A DNA stretch of 18,347 nucleotides from Campylobacteraceae bacterium (lineage in GTDB: Bacteria > Campylobacterota > Campylobacteria > Campylobacterales > Campylobacteraceae), in assembly GCA_012521935.1 (NCBI GenBank), contig JAAYLJ010000020.1, positions 1 to 18,347 on the forward strand, given 5' to 3'. Under the pieces are notes generated by a model, which did no database searches, had not been told where the DNA came from, and was given only the letters and a program-made list of their open reading frames with translations. Below, one piece after another: positions 1 through 7,477 of the stretch (the first letter of the stretch is position 1; every line of letters starts with the position of its first letter). The translations under genes were made by a program, and so were the position numbers.

Positions 1-1419
1 CCCTCACTTAAAGAGAGTTTAACACAGTTAAAAAGGATAATTTCAACTCTTTCTTCAAATGATAAGAGTAGCTTGCAAGGTAAAACTCTTAATTCTGGCA
101 TCTTTTATGAATCAAATTTAAAAAAAGATTTAATTCCTTTTGAGCTAGAAAAAAAACTAACTTCTCTTTCAAATGTTTTAAAAAATGCTCCAATTGCAAA
201 AGAATTTAAAGAAGAAATTGCCCCAAAGCTTCAAAAAATTAACTCTCAAAATCTTTTAACTTCATTTAGCAAAGAGTTAAAGCTTGAAGTAAATCAAATA
301 GTAAAATCTCTTGAAAATGCGCTCAAACATTCAAGTGAACTTTTAAACAAAAAATATCCAAATTTTAACCTTTTAAATGAGATTAAAAATAGTGAAATAA
401 CTATCAAGCAATTAAACCCCTCCCAGCTTTTTTTACAAAAAGAGAAACCTTTTGAAAAAATTATAGACTTAGTAAAAAACTTAGATAAGAGGATTGATGA
501 AACTATTATAAAACTTTCTCAAAAAACTCTTAAAGAGCCAGCCAATATGAAGATGAAGTTAATGGAGCTTAAGAGTGAATTAAAAGAGATTTTAAGACAA
601 ATTGAGCCAAAAAGAGCTGAGCTTACCTACACTACTACAAGCAGTCCCCTTGGGCAAAAAATTGAAACAAAAGCAACTTTACCAACACTTGAATTAAATG
701 TAAAAAATAGCAATCTTTTTGCTACTATCGTTAGGTTAAACACTCCTACCATACTTAATATTTTTGAAGATTTGCAAACAAAAATCCTACAAGCAACAAA
801 TAAAATCAAAGAGCAACTTAGAGTAAGTGAGCCTGCATTGCTGCGAGTTTTAACTCCATTTAATGAGCTTAAAGATTTAGCAAATGGACTAAAAAATGAG
901 CTATTTGAGAGTACTTTAAAAGATCCAAAAACTAAAACAGCAAATGATTTAAAAAGAGTACTTTTAACCATAGAGTCTGCCACAAAAGGAAATGAGGGGG
1001 CAAAAGAGGCTTATCAAGCCTCAAATAGAGTTTTAGCCCAGCTTGATTTCCATCAAGCTTTCTCTTATGTGAACCATTTTTCACACACTTATTTGCCCTA
1101 TCTTTGGGGTGGCTTACAAGGTGGATCTATCTCATATAAAAAAAACAAAGATGAGATATATTGCAAAATAGATTTAGAGTTTAGTAAATTTAAAAAAGTT
1201 GAAATTTTAATGGCTCTTTTTAGTAAAAACTATATCTCTCTAACTGCAAGCATCGAGCATCCAGAGTTTTTTAAAACTATACAAAAAAACCTTAAAAAGC
1301 TTAGAGAGCTTTTCATAGGGGTTGAGCTCATTCCTCACACCATTGTTCTTTTGCCAATTTTAACAGACAAAGAGCCAATAGAGGGATTTGAGGAGGGGTT
1401 TTTTGATTTCAAAGCGTGA
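1..1419 (+). CDS. FliK-like/YlqG-like flagellar protein, 5' end missing
   Basis: The reading frame is open from base 1 with no stop, so the gene begins upstream of the window and 472 residues are visible. The first in-frame ATG is far inside (547); a TTG at 73 has only a poorly spaced AAGAG before it, so I treat the gene as partial. The visible part is rich in Lys, Leu, Asn and Glu, mostly predicted helix, with no signal peptide or membrane segment. The last ~130 residues (LPYLWGGLQGG, then alternating strands and ending in VELIPHTIVLLP) resemble the C-terminal hook-length-control domain of FliK-type proteins. The downstream neighbour is an orphan FlhB C-terminal domain, the same pairing as ylqG-ylqH in Bacillus. 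I infer a secreted or export-apparatus-interacting flagellar protein. Family assignment rests on weak C-terminal similarity plus context; it could be a lineage-specific flagellar protein. Confidence 0.6.
   Translation, partial: PSLKESLTQLKRIISTLSSNDKSSLQGKTLNSGIFYESNLKKDLIPFELEKKLTSLSNVLKNAPIAKEFKEEIAPKLQKINSQNLLTSFSKELKLEVNQIVKSLENALKHSSELLNKKYPNFNLLNEIKNSEITIKQLNPSQLFLQKEKPFEKIIDLVKNLDKRIDETIIKLSQKTLKEPANMKMKLMELKSELKEILRQIEPKRAELTYTTTSSPLGQKIETKATLPTLELNVKNSNLFATIVRLNTPTILNIFEDLQTKILQATNKIKEQLRVSEPALLRVLTPFNELKDLANGLKNELFESTLKDPKTKTANDLKRVLLTIESATKGNEGAKEAYQASNRVLAQLDFHQAFSYVNHFSHTYLPYLWGGLQGGSISYKKNKDEIYCKIDLEFSKFKKVEILMALFSKNYISLTASIEHPEFFKTIQKNLKKLRELFIGVELIPHTIVLLPILTDKEPIEGFEEGFFDFKA
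1391..1396 (+). promoter_or_regulatory. Strong ribosome binding site deciding the start of the FlhB-like gene
   Basis: AGGAGG lies inside the end of the FliK-like gene, 6 nt before a TTG at 1403. This favours TTG 1403 over the in-frame TTG at 1388, which would place the AGGAGG inside the coding region. Confidence 0.75.
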
Positions 1420-1675
1420 AAAAAAAGCTGTTGCCCTAAGATATGACAAAGATAAAGATAGCGCACCAATAATAAAAGCTAAAGGTAGTGGCGAGGTAGC
1501 TCAAACCATTATTAAATTAGCAAAGGAGAATGACATACCCATAAAAGAGGATGCGGATCTTGTAGAGATGCTCTCTAAAGTTGAGCTAGACACCCAAATA
1601 CCGCCAGCCCTTTATAAGGCAGTAGCTGAGCTGTTTAGTTTTTTATATCAAATGAGCAAAGAAAGCAGAGAATAA
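1403..1675 (+). CDS. FlhB C-terminal-domain protein (FlhB-like, YlqH/FhlB type)
   Basis: This 90-residue soluble protein matches the part of the flagellar type III export switch protein FlhB that follows its NPTH autocleavage site: KKAVALRYD, then APIIKAKG, then IPPALYKAVAELFSFLY. It lacks the four membrane helices and the NPTH cleavage motif of full-length FlhB, so it corresponds to a free C-terminal cytoplasmic fragment. Such stand-alone copies are known beside FliK/YlqG-like genes and can partly replace the FlhB C-terminal fragment in export substrate switching; that role is inferred here. The start chosen is TTG 1403 because of the AGGAGG 6 nt upstream; TTG 1388 would add five residues. 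The gene overlaps the end of the FliK-like gene by 17 nt, suggesting translational coupling, and the next gene starts 2 nt after its stop. Confidence 0.85.
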   Translation: MISKREKKAVALRYDKDKDSAPIIKAKGSGEVAQTIIKLAKENDIPIKEDADLVEMLSKVELDTQIPPALYKAVAELFSFLYQMSKESRE

Positions 1676-1677
1676 AA

Positions 1678-3363
1678 TTGAAAAAGTTTTTTATTGTTCA
1701 TATTTTTCTACTCTTTTTTTTAACTCTATCTTCATTTGCTCTAGAGTTAACTGATGATGAAAAGGCTTTTTTAGCCACTCATCCACTAATTAAAATAGGA
1801 GTGCGAAAAGATATCTACCCATATAGTGCTCTTTCAAAAGATGGTAAATTTACAGGAATTGCTTCATCTTTTTTTGACTATTTTGAACAAACTCTAAAAG
1901 TTAAATTTAAATTAGTAGCAGCTAATACTTGGGAAGAGCTAATGAAGCTAGAAAAAGATCATAAAATAGACCTAATTTCTACAACTTTTATTAAAGAGCC
2001 AAGTAGTTACCTAACCATTCCTCTTTTTAATATTCCCCTTTCAGCTTTAACTTTGAAAAAAGATAGTTTTTTCCAAAATCAAGAGAATTATAGTGGCAAA
2101 AAAATCATAATTTGCAATAGATTAGGCTTAGCAAACCTTATAAAAAATGAGTACTCAAACAGTGAAATTATAGATTTTAAAAGCTTGCAGCACTCTTTTA
2201 AAGCACTTAAAGCAAAAGAGGTAGATTTAATAATTGGTGAATTGTTTGCTTTAGAAAAACTTATAGAAAAAGAGGAAAACAGTGACTATTTTTTATATCT
2301 TTTGCCAAAAACATATCCAATGCAAATTGCTATAAACCACGAATTAAAACTACTACACTCTATACTGCAAAAGGCTGTTTTATCTTTATCAGAAGAAAAA
2401 AAAGAGAGTTTTTATAATCTTTGGGTAAAAAATAACCAATCCAAAAAGATAAAAATATCTCAACTTTTGCTTGCTATTTGCATAATATCTCTTTTTTTAC
2501 TTCTACTATTTTTAGAATTAAAATCCACAAGAAAAAGAAAAATGGAGTTAGAACTAGCAAATGAGCAGTTAAAACTACATTTAAAATCTTTTGACATAGC
2601 GCTAAATGCTACAAATTGGGTTTGGAATTTAGATAAAGGAAGTTACATTTGTAGTGAACTTTATGAAAAAAACTTAGGATATAAAAAAGATGAAATACCT
2701 CAAACTTTTGAAGCTTTTATGAGCTTAGTAGCGCCTGAAGATAAGCCTTTGCTACTCTCAGCTTTAAAAAGGTATCTTGAAAAAACTGACTCTTTTTTTA
2801 ATCTTTATTGCAATCTTTTACATAAAGATGGTAGTTATCAAATGTTCCACTCATTTGGCTTAGTTTTAGCTAATAATGAGTTTAATCTTCCAAAGATTTT
2901 AGGTGGATACTACCTGCCCATAGAAAAAGATAGTCCAAATAAACAGCTTCCATTTCTTGATATTAACAGTGCTCTTTTTACTAGACAAAGTTATAGTTTG
3001 CTATCTAAACTTTTTTTAAAAAGTGTGAAAAAAGAGTCGTGTGGGGCTGGTTTTATATTGATTAAAATATTAAAACAAAATAAAAAGATAGATGAGCACA
3101 GTTTGGGGGCTACCATCTTTAATGAAATCTCTTTAATTAATGGCTGTACTTTTCATATGGGAGAGGGACTTTTTGCTATATTTGTAAAAATTAAAGCTCC
3201 ATCTTTATTAGAGTTAAAGGCGAAGAAAATAATTGATAGTTTAAGTGATGAATACAATTTAAACCCAAAAGAGTCAAAATTTAGCACTATTTTTATACCC
3301 CCTAACTCATTTGCAGATGAACAAATCATCTATAAAAATGCTTTTAAAAAATTATTGATTTAA
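1678..3363 (+). CDS. Membrane sensor: periplasmic solute-binding domain, PAS, degenerate GGDEF
   Basis: A 561-residue protein starting at TTG; the start is supported by an immediate signal peptide (KKFFIVHIF and hydrophobic residues to about 21). Residues ~25-255 look like a SBP_bac_3 (amino-acid-binding-type) domain, with the typical opening LIKIGVRKDIYPYS and a YSALSKDGKFTGI segment. One transmembrane helix follows at ~261-280, then a basic/coiled stretch and a PAS domain (~295-415, with WNLDKG, ENLGYKKDEIP and HKDGSY). The C-terminal ~135 residues keep the layout of a GGDEF domain, but the signature position reads GEGLF (495-499), so diguanylate cyclase activity is unlikely. It may bind a ligand in the periplasm and signal through PAS and a binding-only or structural GGDEF relic. 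The stop of the FlhB-like gene is only 2 nt upstream, so it is probably cotranscribed with flagellar genes. The ligand is unknown. Confidence 0.75.
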   Translation: MKKFFIVHIFLLFFLTLSSFALELTDDEKAFLATHPLIKIGVRKDIYPYSALSKDGKFTGIASSFFDYFEQTLKVKFKLVAANTWEELMKLEKDHKIDLISTTFIKEPSSYLTIPLFNIPLSALTLKKDSFFQNQENYSGKKIIICNRLGLANLIKNEYSNSEIIDFKSLQHSFKALKAKEVDLIIGELFALEKLIEKEENSDYFLYLLPKTYPMQIAINHELKLLHSILQKAVLSLSEEKKESFYNLWVKNNQSKKIKISQLLLAICIISLFLLLLFLELKSTRKRKMELELANEQLKLHLKSFDIALNATNWVWNLDKGSYICSELYEKNLGYKKDEIPQTFEAFMSLVAPEDKPLLLSALKRYLEKTDSFFNLYCNLLHKDGSYQMFHSFGLVLANNEFNLPKILGGYYLPIEKDSPNKQLPFLDINSALFTRQSYSLLSKLFLKSVKKESCGAGFILIKILKQNKKIDEHSLGATIFNEISLINGCTFHMGEGLFAIFVKIKAPSLLELKAKKIIDSLSDEYNLNPKESKFSTIFIPPNSFADEQIIYKNAFKKLLI

Positions 3364-3371
3364 ATTAACAC

Positions 3372-3396
3372 TTGACGAAGAAAATTTCAATATAAT
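3372..3396 (+). promoter_or_regulatory. Putative promoter of the MCP-cheB-cheR operon
   Basis: The 64-bp gap 3364-3427 contains a perfect TATAAT (3391-3396), 31 nt before the GTG start. A TTGACG lies at 3372-3377, but the 13-nt spacing is too short for a normal -35/-10 pair. The TATAAT alone is the main signal; Campylobacterota housekeeping promoters often have a good -10 and little -35. No flagellar sigma-28 or sigma-54 motif was recognised. An AAAAGG ribosome site sits at 3414-3419, 8 nt before the start. Confidence 0.5.
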
Positions 3397-3427
3397 TAGC
3401 TTTATTATCTAATAAAAGGTTGCGCCC

Positions 3428-5119
3428 GTGTCTGTTTCTTTTAGAATAACTTCCCTATTAATAGTATCGCTCTTTGCTTTAGCACTGATTCTTGGAGGAT
3501 TGACAGATTATTTCATTAATGAAAACTCCTCTTATTTTTCAAAAACATATGAAGAAAACTTAACAAAAGCTAAAATACAAGAACTTAAAAGCGAAATGAC
3601 AATTGTTAAAAAGATGATAGAAAAAAGTTATCAAAACCTAAAACAAGAGGGTTTTTCTGATGAAGATATAAAAGAGAGTATATTTTACCAATTAAAAGAT
3701 TTGAGATTTTTTGAAGATAGTAGTGGCTATGTTTTTATTTTTGATTTAAATGGTAAAAGTTTGCTTCATCCTGAAAATCCATCTTTGCATGGAGTGAACA
3801 TGATAGAGGCAAAAGATAGCAATAATTTATACTTTATTAAAGAGTTAATACAAAGTGCTAAGAGTGGAGGTGGCCATGTTTTATACCATTTTCCTAAAAC
3901 AAAAGGTGGGGAGCCACTTCCAAAGATTAGCTACTCTTTACTGTTTGAGCCATATGGCTGGATGATGGGAACTGGGGTATATATTGACAATATAGATAAA
4001 GAGAAAGAACTCATAAACCTAGCCATTAACTCTTCTACTAAAAAAAATTTAACTCTTTTTGGAGCTATCTCATTTTTTATTGTTTTGCTAACTTTGATTA
4101 TAAGTTTTTTAATAGTTAAATTAAAAATTACAAATCCATTAAACAGTCTCATTCTAAGAGCAGAAAATTTATCTAGCAAAGATGGGGATTTAACACAAAG
4201 ACTTGAAGTTATTGGAAAAGATGAGTTAGCTAAAACAAGTAGTGCGATAAATAATTTTATTGAAAAAGTACATAGCGTCATATCAGAGGTTAAAGCCCTC
4301 TCAAGTGAAAACTCAACAGTCTCTCATGAGCTTTCATCCTCTTCACTTGAATCTGGCAAAAGAGCTGAAAATACAACGGAGATAGTACTTGTCTCTACTA
4401 AAAAAGCTCATTTAATTCAAGAAAAAATGAGTGGATCAATAAAAGAAGCATTAGAGGGAAAAGAGGATTTACAAAAAGCAAATGAGCTAATTAGCATAGC
4501 TAATGACTCCATCTCTAACTTAGCAAAAGAGATTGAAAATAGCGCTGCCATTGAGTCAAACTTAGCTTTAGAGATTGAAGAGTTAAATAAAGAGGCGCAA
4601 CAAGCTAGAGAGATACTTGAAATGATTGAAGATATAGCTGATCAAACAAATCTTCTTGCACTTAACGCTGCTATTGAAGCAGCGCGCGCAGGAGAGCATG
4701 GAAGAGGATTTGCTGTTGTTGCAGATGAAGTTAGAAATTTAGCCGAGAGAACTCAAAGAAGTTTGACTGAAATTAATGCAACCATAAATGTAATAGTTCA
4801 GTCTATCTCAAGTTCAAGTGAGCAGATGAGTAGTAATTCTAAACGAATAAATGAGATAAATAGTGTTGCACTTGGGGTGAAAAGCCAAATCTTGCAAATG
4901 AGTCAATCTGTAAAAAATGCAGTTTTATTGTCTGATAAAACCATGGATAGCTATGCCAAGAATGGAAAAGAGATTGAACAGATGATAAAGAGTATTTCAC
5001 AAATTAATACTCTCTCAACAGAAAATGCAAGAAGTGCGCAGGAGATTGCAAGTGCAAGTGAGCATTTAAGTAATATGACAGAACTTTTAAATGAAAAACT
5101 AGCAGAATTTAAAACTTGA
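3428..5119 (+). CDS. Methyl-accepting chemotaxis protein with sCache-type sensor domain
   Basis: A 563-residue transmembrane chemoreceptor. The GTG start is supported by AAAAGG 8 nt upstream and by an immediate membrane helix (~7-25). Residues ~35-195 form a periplasmic single Cache domain of the Cache_2 type, with the recognisable blocks SSGYVFIFDLNGKSLLHPENP, YHFPKTKGGEP and WMMGTGVYIDNID. A second membrane helix (~207-230), a HAMP domain (~231-285) and a long signalling coiled coil follow. The highly conserved hairpin tip (DQTNLLALNAAIEAARAGE, then GRGFAVVADEVRNLAERT) is at about 400-445 and would contact CheA/CheW. The C-terminus ends in LAEFKT with no NWETF-like pentapeptide for tethering CheR. 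Family members with this Cache type commonly bind small organic acids, but the ligand here is unknown. Its stop overlaps the CheB start. Confidence 0.93.
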   Translation: MSVSFRITSLLIVSLFALALILGGLTDYFINENSSYFSKTYEENLTKAKIQELKSEMTIVKKMIEKSYQNLKQEGFSDEDIKESIFYQLKDLRFFEDSSGYVFIFDLNGKSLLHPENPSLHGVNMIEAKDSNNLYFIKELIQSAKSGGGHVLYHFPKTKGGEPLPKISYSLLFEPYGWMMGTGVYIDNIDKEKELINLAINSSTKKNLTLFGAISFFIVLLTLIISFLIVKLKITNPLNSLILRAENLSSKDGDLTQRLEVIGKDELAKTSSAINNFIEKVHSVISEVKALSSENSTVSHELSSSSLESGKRAENTTEIVLVSTKKAHLIQEKMSGSIKEALEGKEDLQKANELISIANDSISNLAKEIENSAAIESNLALEIEELNKEAQQAREILEMIEDIADQTNLLALNAAIEAARAGEHGRGFAVVADEVRNLAERTQRSLTEINATINVIVQSISSSSEQMSSNSKRINEINSVALGVKSQILQMSQSVKNAVLLSDKTMDSYAKNGKEIEQMIKSISQINTLSTENARSAQEIASASEHLSNMTELLNEKLAEFKT

Positions 5120-5691
5120 AAAAAGATAAACTAATACTCATTGGCGCTTCAACGGGAGGGCCGGGACATTTAAAAAAACTGTTAAAAAATTTTAATAACA
5201 CAAATGTCCCAATTGTCATTGCTCAGCACATGAATGAGATTTTTATCCCTAGTTTTAGCTCACAATTAAGCACAGAAGTTGGAGTGAGCGTAACTTTAGT
5301 CTCAGGAGAAGTTGAGTTAAAAAATGGGATTTATGTTTGTGAAAAAACCTCATCAATAAAGCTAAATGAGAGTTTAAAAATCTCAAACATAGATTTTGAT
5401 ACAAGCCCATCCATATTTAACCCAAATGTAGATAATCTTTTCATTTCAGCCTCTTTATTAACCCATAAATTAGACATTTTGGCTATTTTATTAACTGGGA
5501 TTGGAAATGATGGGGCGCTAGGATTGAAAGCATTATATGAAGCTGGTGCAAAATGCTTTGGAGAGAGTGAGCAAAGTGCCATTGTGTATGGGATGCCAAA
5601 AAAAGCTAAAGAGTTAAATAGTGATTTAAAAATGCTTACTTTAGAAGAAATTAAGATAGAAATGGAGAAGTTTACTAATGTTTTTCTTTAA
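5116..5691 (+). CDS. cheB: CheB-type protein-glutamate methylesterase, no receiver domain
   Basis: This 191-residue protein is the catalytic domain of CheB, which hydrolyses glutamyl methyl esters (and deamidates glutamines) on chemoreceptors. The catalytic triad is visible: Ser12 in GASTGG, His38 in IAQHM, and Asp132 in TGIGNDGA. The usual N-terminal response-regulator receiver domain and linker are absent, so activity cannot be controlled by CheA phosphorylation of CheB itself. The same architecture is known in Campylobacter CheB. The gene starts at TTG 5116, overlapping the receptor stop by 4 nt (TTGA), which implies translational coupling to the receptor, and overlaps cheR by 14 nt. The start is well supported because the GAS motif normally lies a few residues from the domain beginning. 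Confidence 0.92.
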   Translation: MKKDKLILIGASTGGPGHLKKLLKNFNNTNVPIVIAQHMNEIFIPSFSSQLSTEVGVSVTLVSGEVELKNGIYVCEKTSSIKLNESLKISNIDFDTSPSIFNPNVDNLFISASLLTHKLDILAILLTGIGNDGALGLKALYEAGAKCFGESEQSAIVYGMPKKAKELNSDLKMLTLEEIKIEMEKFTNVFL

Positions 5692-6499
5692 AAGAAAAAA
5701 GAGCGTACAAAATGAGGAAGTCCAAAAAAAAGTGGAGTTTGATAGTAGCAATCTTCCCCAACTCATTAAGTATGTAAAAAAGTATAGTGGGGTAGATTTA
5801 AGCTCAAAAACTGATGTTTTAACTAGAAGATTTACCACTTTTTGCAAACAAAGAGATATAGATAGCTTTGATGAACTTTTAATAATGATAGAAAAAGATA
5901 CCTCTTTGCGTCAAAAATTTATGAACCTTTTAACTGTAAATGAGACATATTTTTTAAGAGAAGAGATTCAACTCTTTAGCACAGTTGAACTTTTAAAAGA
6001 GGGGAAAAAAAGGGTTCTTAGCGCACCCTGCGCGTCAGGTGAAGAGGTTTTCTCTTTAGCTTTTTTAGCCCATGAAGCTGGAGTTAGTGAGTTTGACATA
6101 GTAGGAATTGATTTAAGCTCAAAAGCAATAGACAAGGCAAATGAGAGTACTTATAGCAGTAGATCACTTCATAAATTTCAAAAAGAGCAAGTTTTAAAAT
6201 ATTTTGAAGCTTTGGGGGAAAATTACCGCGTGAAGCCAAAATATCAAAGAGGAATTAAATTTAAAGTGTGCAATGTTTTTAGTGAAGAGTTTCAAAACTT
6301 GGGCGAATTTGATGCTATTTTATCGCGCAATATGATGATATATTTTAATGAAAAATATAAACTTAAAACCATAGAAGTTTTTCACAAACTATTAAAACCA
6401 CAAGGAAGATTATATGTTGGTCATGCAGATTTAATTCCACAAAACCAACTATATAAAAAGATTACTAAAGATAGATTAACCTACTATGAAAAGATTTAA
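5678..6499 (+). CDS. cheR: CheR-type chemoreceptor glutamate methyltransferase
   Basis: A 273-residue S-adenosylmethionine-dependent methyltransferase that methylates glutamates on chemoreceptors, opposing CheB. A short basic leader is followed by the helical N-terminal domain (~25-95), which ends in TVNETYFLRE, the CheR TxNxTxFFRE-type motif. The Rossmann domain carries the SAM-binding loop APCASGEEVFSLA, the acidic-loop segment IDLSSKAIDKAN and the SRNMMIYFN block, ending with GRLYVGHADLI. Length matches the family. GGAGAAG 7 nt before ATG 5678 supports the start. There are no TPR repeats or pentapeptide-linked domains. It is the last gene of the MCP-cheB-cheR unit, and its TAA overlaps by 4 nt with the stop of the convergent cupin gene. 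Confidence 0.94.
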   Translation: MFFFKRKKSVQNEEVQKKVEFDSSNLPQLIKYVKKYSGVDLSSKTDVLTRRFTTFCKQRDIDSFDELLIMIEKDTSLRQKFMNLLTVNETYFLREEIQLFSTVELLKEGKKRVLSAPCASGEEVFSLAFLAHEAGVSEFDIVGIDLSSKAIDKANESTYSSRSLHKFQKEQVLKYFEALGENYRVKPKYQRGIKFKVCNVFSEEFQNLGEFDAILSRNMMIYFNEKYKLKTIEVFHKLLKPQGRLYVGHADLIPQNQLYKKITKDRLTYYEKI

Positions 6500-6849
6500 T
6501 TTAAGATCTTTATCTCATCAGTTTTATTTGGAACTAAACATAAAAAAACATAAGGCTCATCTCCTAAAACTTCATACCAATGATTAAGCCCAGGAGCTAT
6601 ATATAAAGCATCACCAGCTTTTGCTTCAACAACTTTTTCACCCAAACCAACCCTTGCCCTTCCACTTAAAACATACTGCTCATGCTCAACACTATTTGTA
6701 TGATTTGGCATAAATCCACCAGCTTCAATGGTAAATTTTCTCATAGCAAAATTTGGAGCTACTTCATTTGAAATTAGCATTTGCATACTTGCACCACTTC
6801 CTGCTTCAAGTTTTGTAAAGGGAAGGTTACTGCTGTTAATTAAAGCCAT
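6496..6849 (-). CDS. Small single-domain cupin protein
   Basis: A 117-residue single-domain cupin. Motif 1 is visible at about 45-64 (GGFMPNH, then EHEQYVLSGRA) and motif 2 at 79-91 (GDALYIAPGLNHW). Compared with the four-histidine metal-binding pattern HxHx3H...H, His50, His56 and His90 are present, but the second position is Asn52, so metal binding may be altered. Small cupins of this kind can be enzymes, isomerases or sugar/metal-binding proteins; the substrate cannot be told from sequence. ATG 6849 is preceded by AAGGA with 6 nt spacing. It lies 10 nt downstream of the exonuclease gene on the same strand, so it is probably the last gene of the symporter operon. Confidence 0.85.
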   Translation of the reverse strand: MALINSSNLPFTKLEAGSGASMQMLISNEVAPNFAMRKFTIEAGGFMPNHTNSVEHEQYVLSGRARVGLGEKVVEAKAGDALYIAPGLNHWYEVLGDEPYVFLCLVPNKTDEIKILN

Positions 6850-6859
6850 TTGAAATCCT

Positions 6860-7477
6860 TTAAATTTTATCGATATTTTTTAATTTTACAAACATCATAG
6901 CCGTCATGATAGCATCATTTATTGCATCATGTTTTCCAAATATAGGCAAAGAGAGCTCTTTCATTATAGAATCAAACCTTAAATCTACAAAGCCATCAGG
7001 AATGGCTTTTATCTTTTTATCATAATATATTCCAGAAACTTCTATCTTTTTATTTGGTAGTTTGATGCCAAGCCATGGCTTAATATATCTATCTATCATC
7101 GCTACATCAAACTCCAAATAGTAGCCAACTAGAGGTAAAGGCCCAATAAAATTTAAAAACTTCTCTATTGCGCATTTTGGATCAAGTGCTCCTTCAAGGT
7201 CCACATTTCTTAATTGATGAATCTTAATACTATTTGGATCCACCAAACACTCTGGTTTTGTAAAAACATAGAGTTTTTCTTGTGTTAAAATCCTATTTCC
7301 CTTAATCTTAACAGCTCCAATGGATAAAAGTTCATCTTTTTTAGGGTTTAGCCCTGTTGTTTCAGTATCAAAAACTACAAATTCATCATTATTTTCACAC
7401 TCGTCAAATAAAAACTCATAGTTGCTATCTTTTAATTTTTTAAGATTTCTTTGTTTAAGAAATTTTCTTAGCATCAC
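6860..7477 (-). CDS. DEDDh 3'-5' exonuclease (DnaQ-like, PolC/epsilon family)
   Basis: A 205-residue exonuclease-fold protein. After a basic leader of ~30 residues, the DEDDh catalytic residues can be seen: Asp37 and Glu39 in FDTETTGL, Asp124 in YLEFDVAM, and His183 and Asp188 in GKHDAINDA. It should therefore be an active metal-dependent 3'-5' exonuclease or RNase of the DNA polymerase III epsilon-like group. It is probably not the replicative proofreading subunit, because it lies beside the DUF294 protein and a symporter, a recurring gene neighbourhood in proteobacteria. The GTG start at 7477 overlaps the DUF294 stop by 4 nt (GTGA); the adjacent ATG at 7474 is an equally possible start. Either way it is translationally coupled to the gene above. 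Confidence 0.85.
   Translation of the reverse strand: MMLRKFLKQRNLKKLKDSNYEFLFDECENNDEFVVFDTETTGLNPKKDELLSIGAVKIKGNRILTQEKLYVFTKPECLVDPNSIKIHQLRNVDLEGALDPKCAIEKFLNFIGPLPLVGYYLEFDVAMIDRYIKPWLGIKLPNKKIEVSGIYYDKKIKAIPDGFVDLRFDSIMKELSLPIFGKHDAINDAIMTAMMFVKLKNIDKI

Noticed and set aside
73..75. TTG at 73 as the true start of the first gene
   Set aside because: The frame is open back to base 1 and no well-spaced ribosome site precedes it; the gene more likely starts outside the window.
627..983. Open frame of 118 codons on the minus strand inside the FliK-like gene
   Set aside because: Lies wholly inside a coding gene on the other strand, no recognisable motif, Phe/Ser/Val-rich composition typical of an antisense frame.
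3372..3377. TTGACG as a -35 box for the chemoreceptor promoter
   Set aside because: Only 13 nt from the TATAAT, too short for standard sigma-70 spacing; kept only as a note in the promoter entry.
3931..4281. Open frame of 116 codons on the minus strand inside the chemoreceptor gene
   Set aside because: Antisense to a confidently identified receptor with no domain, ribosome site or conserved feature.
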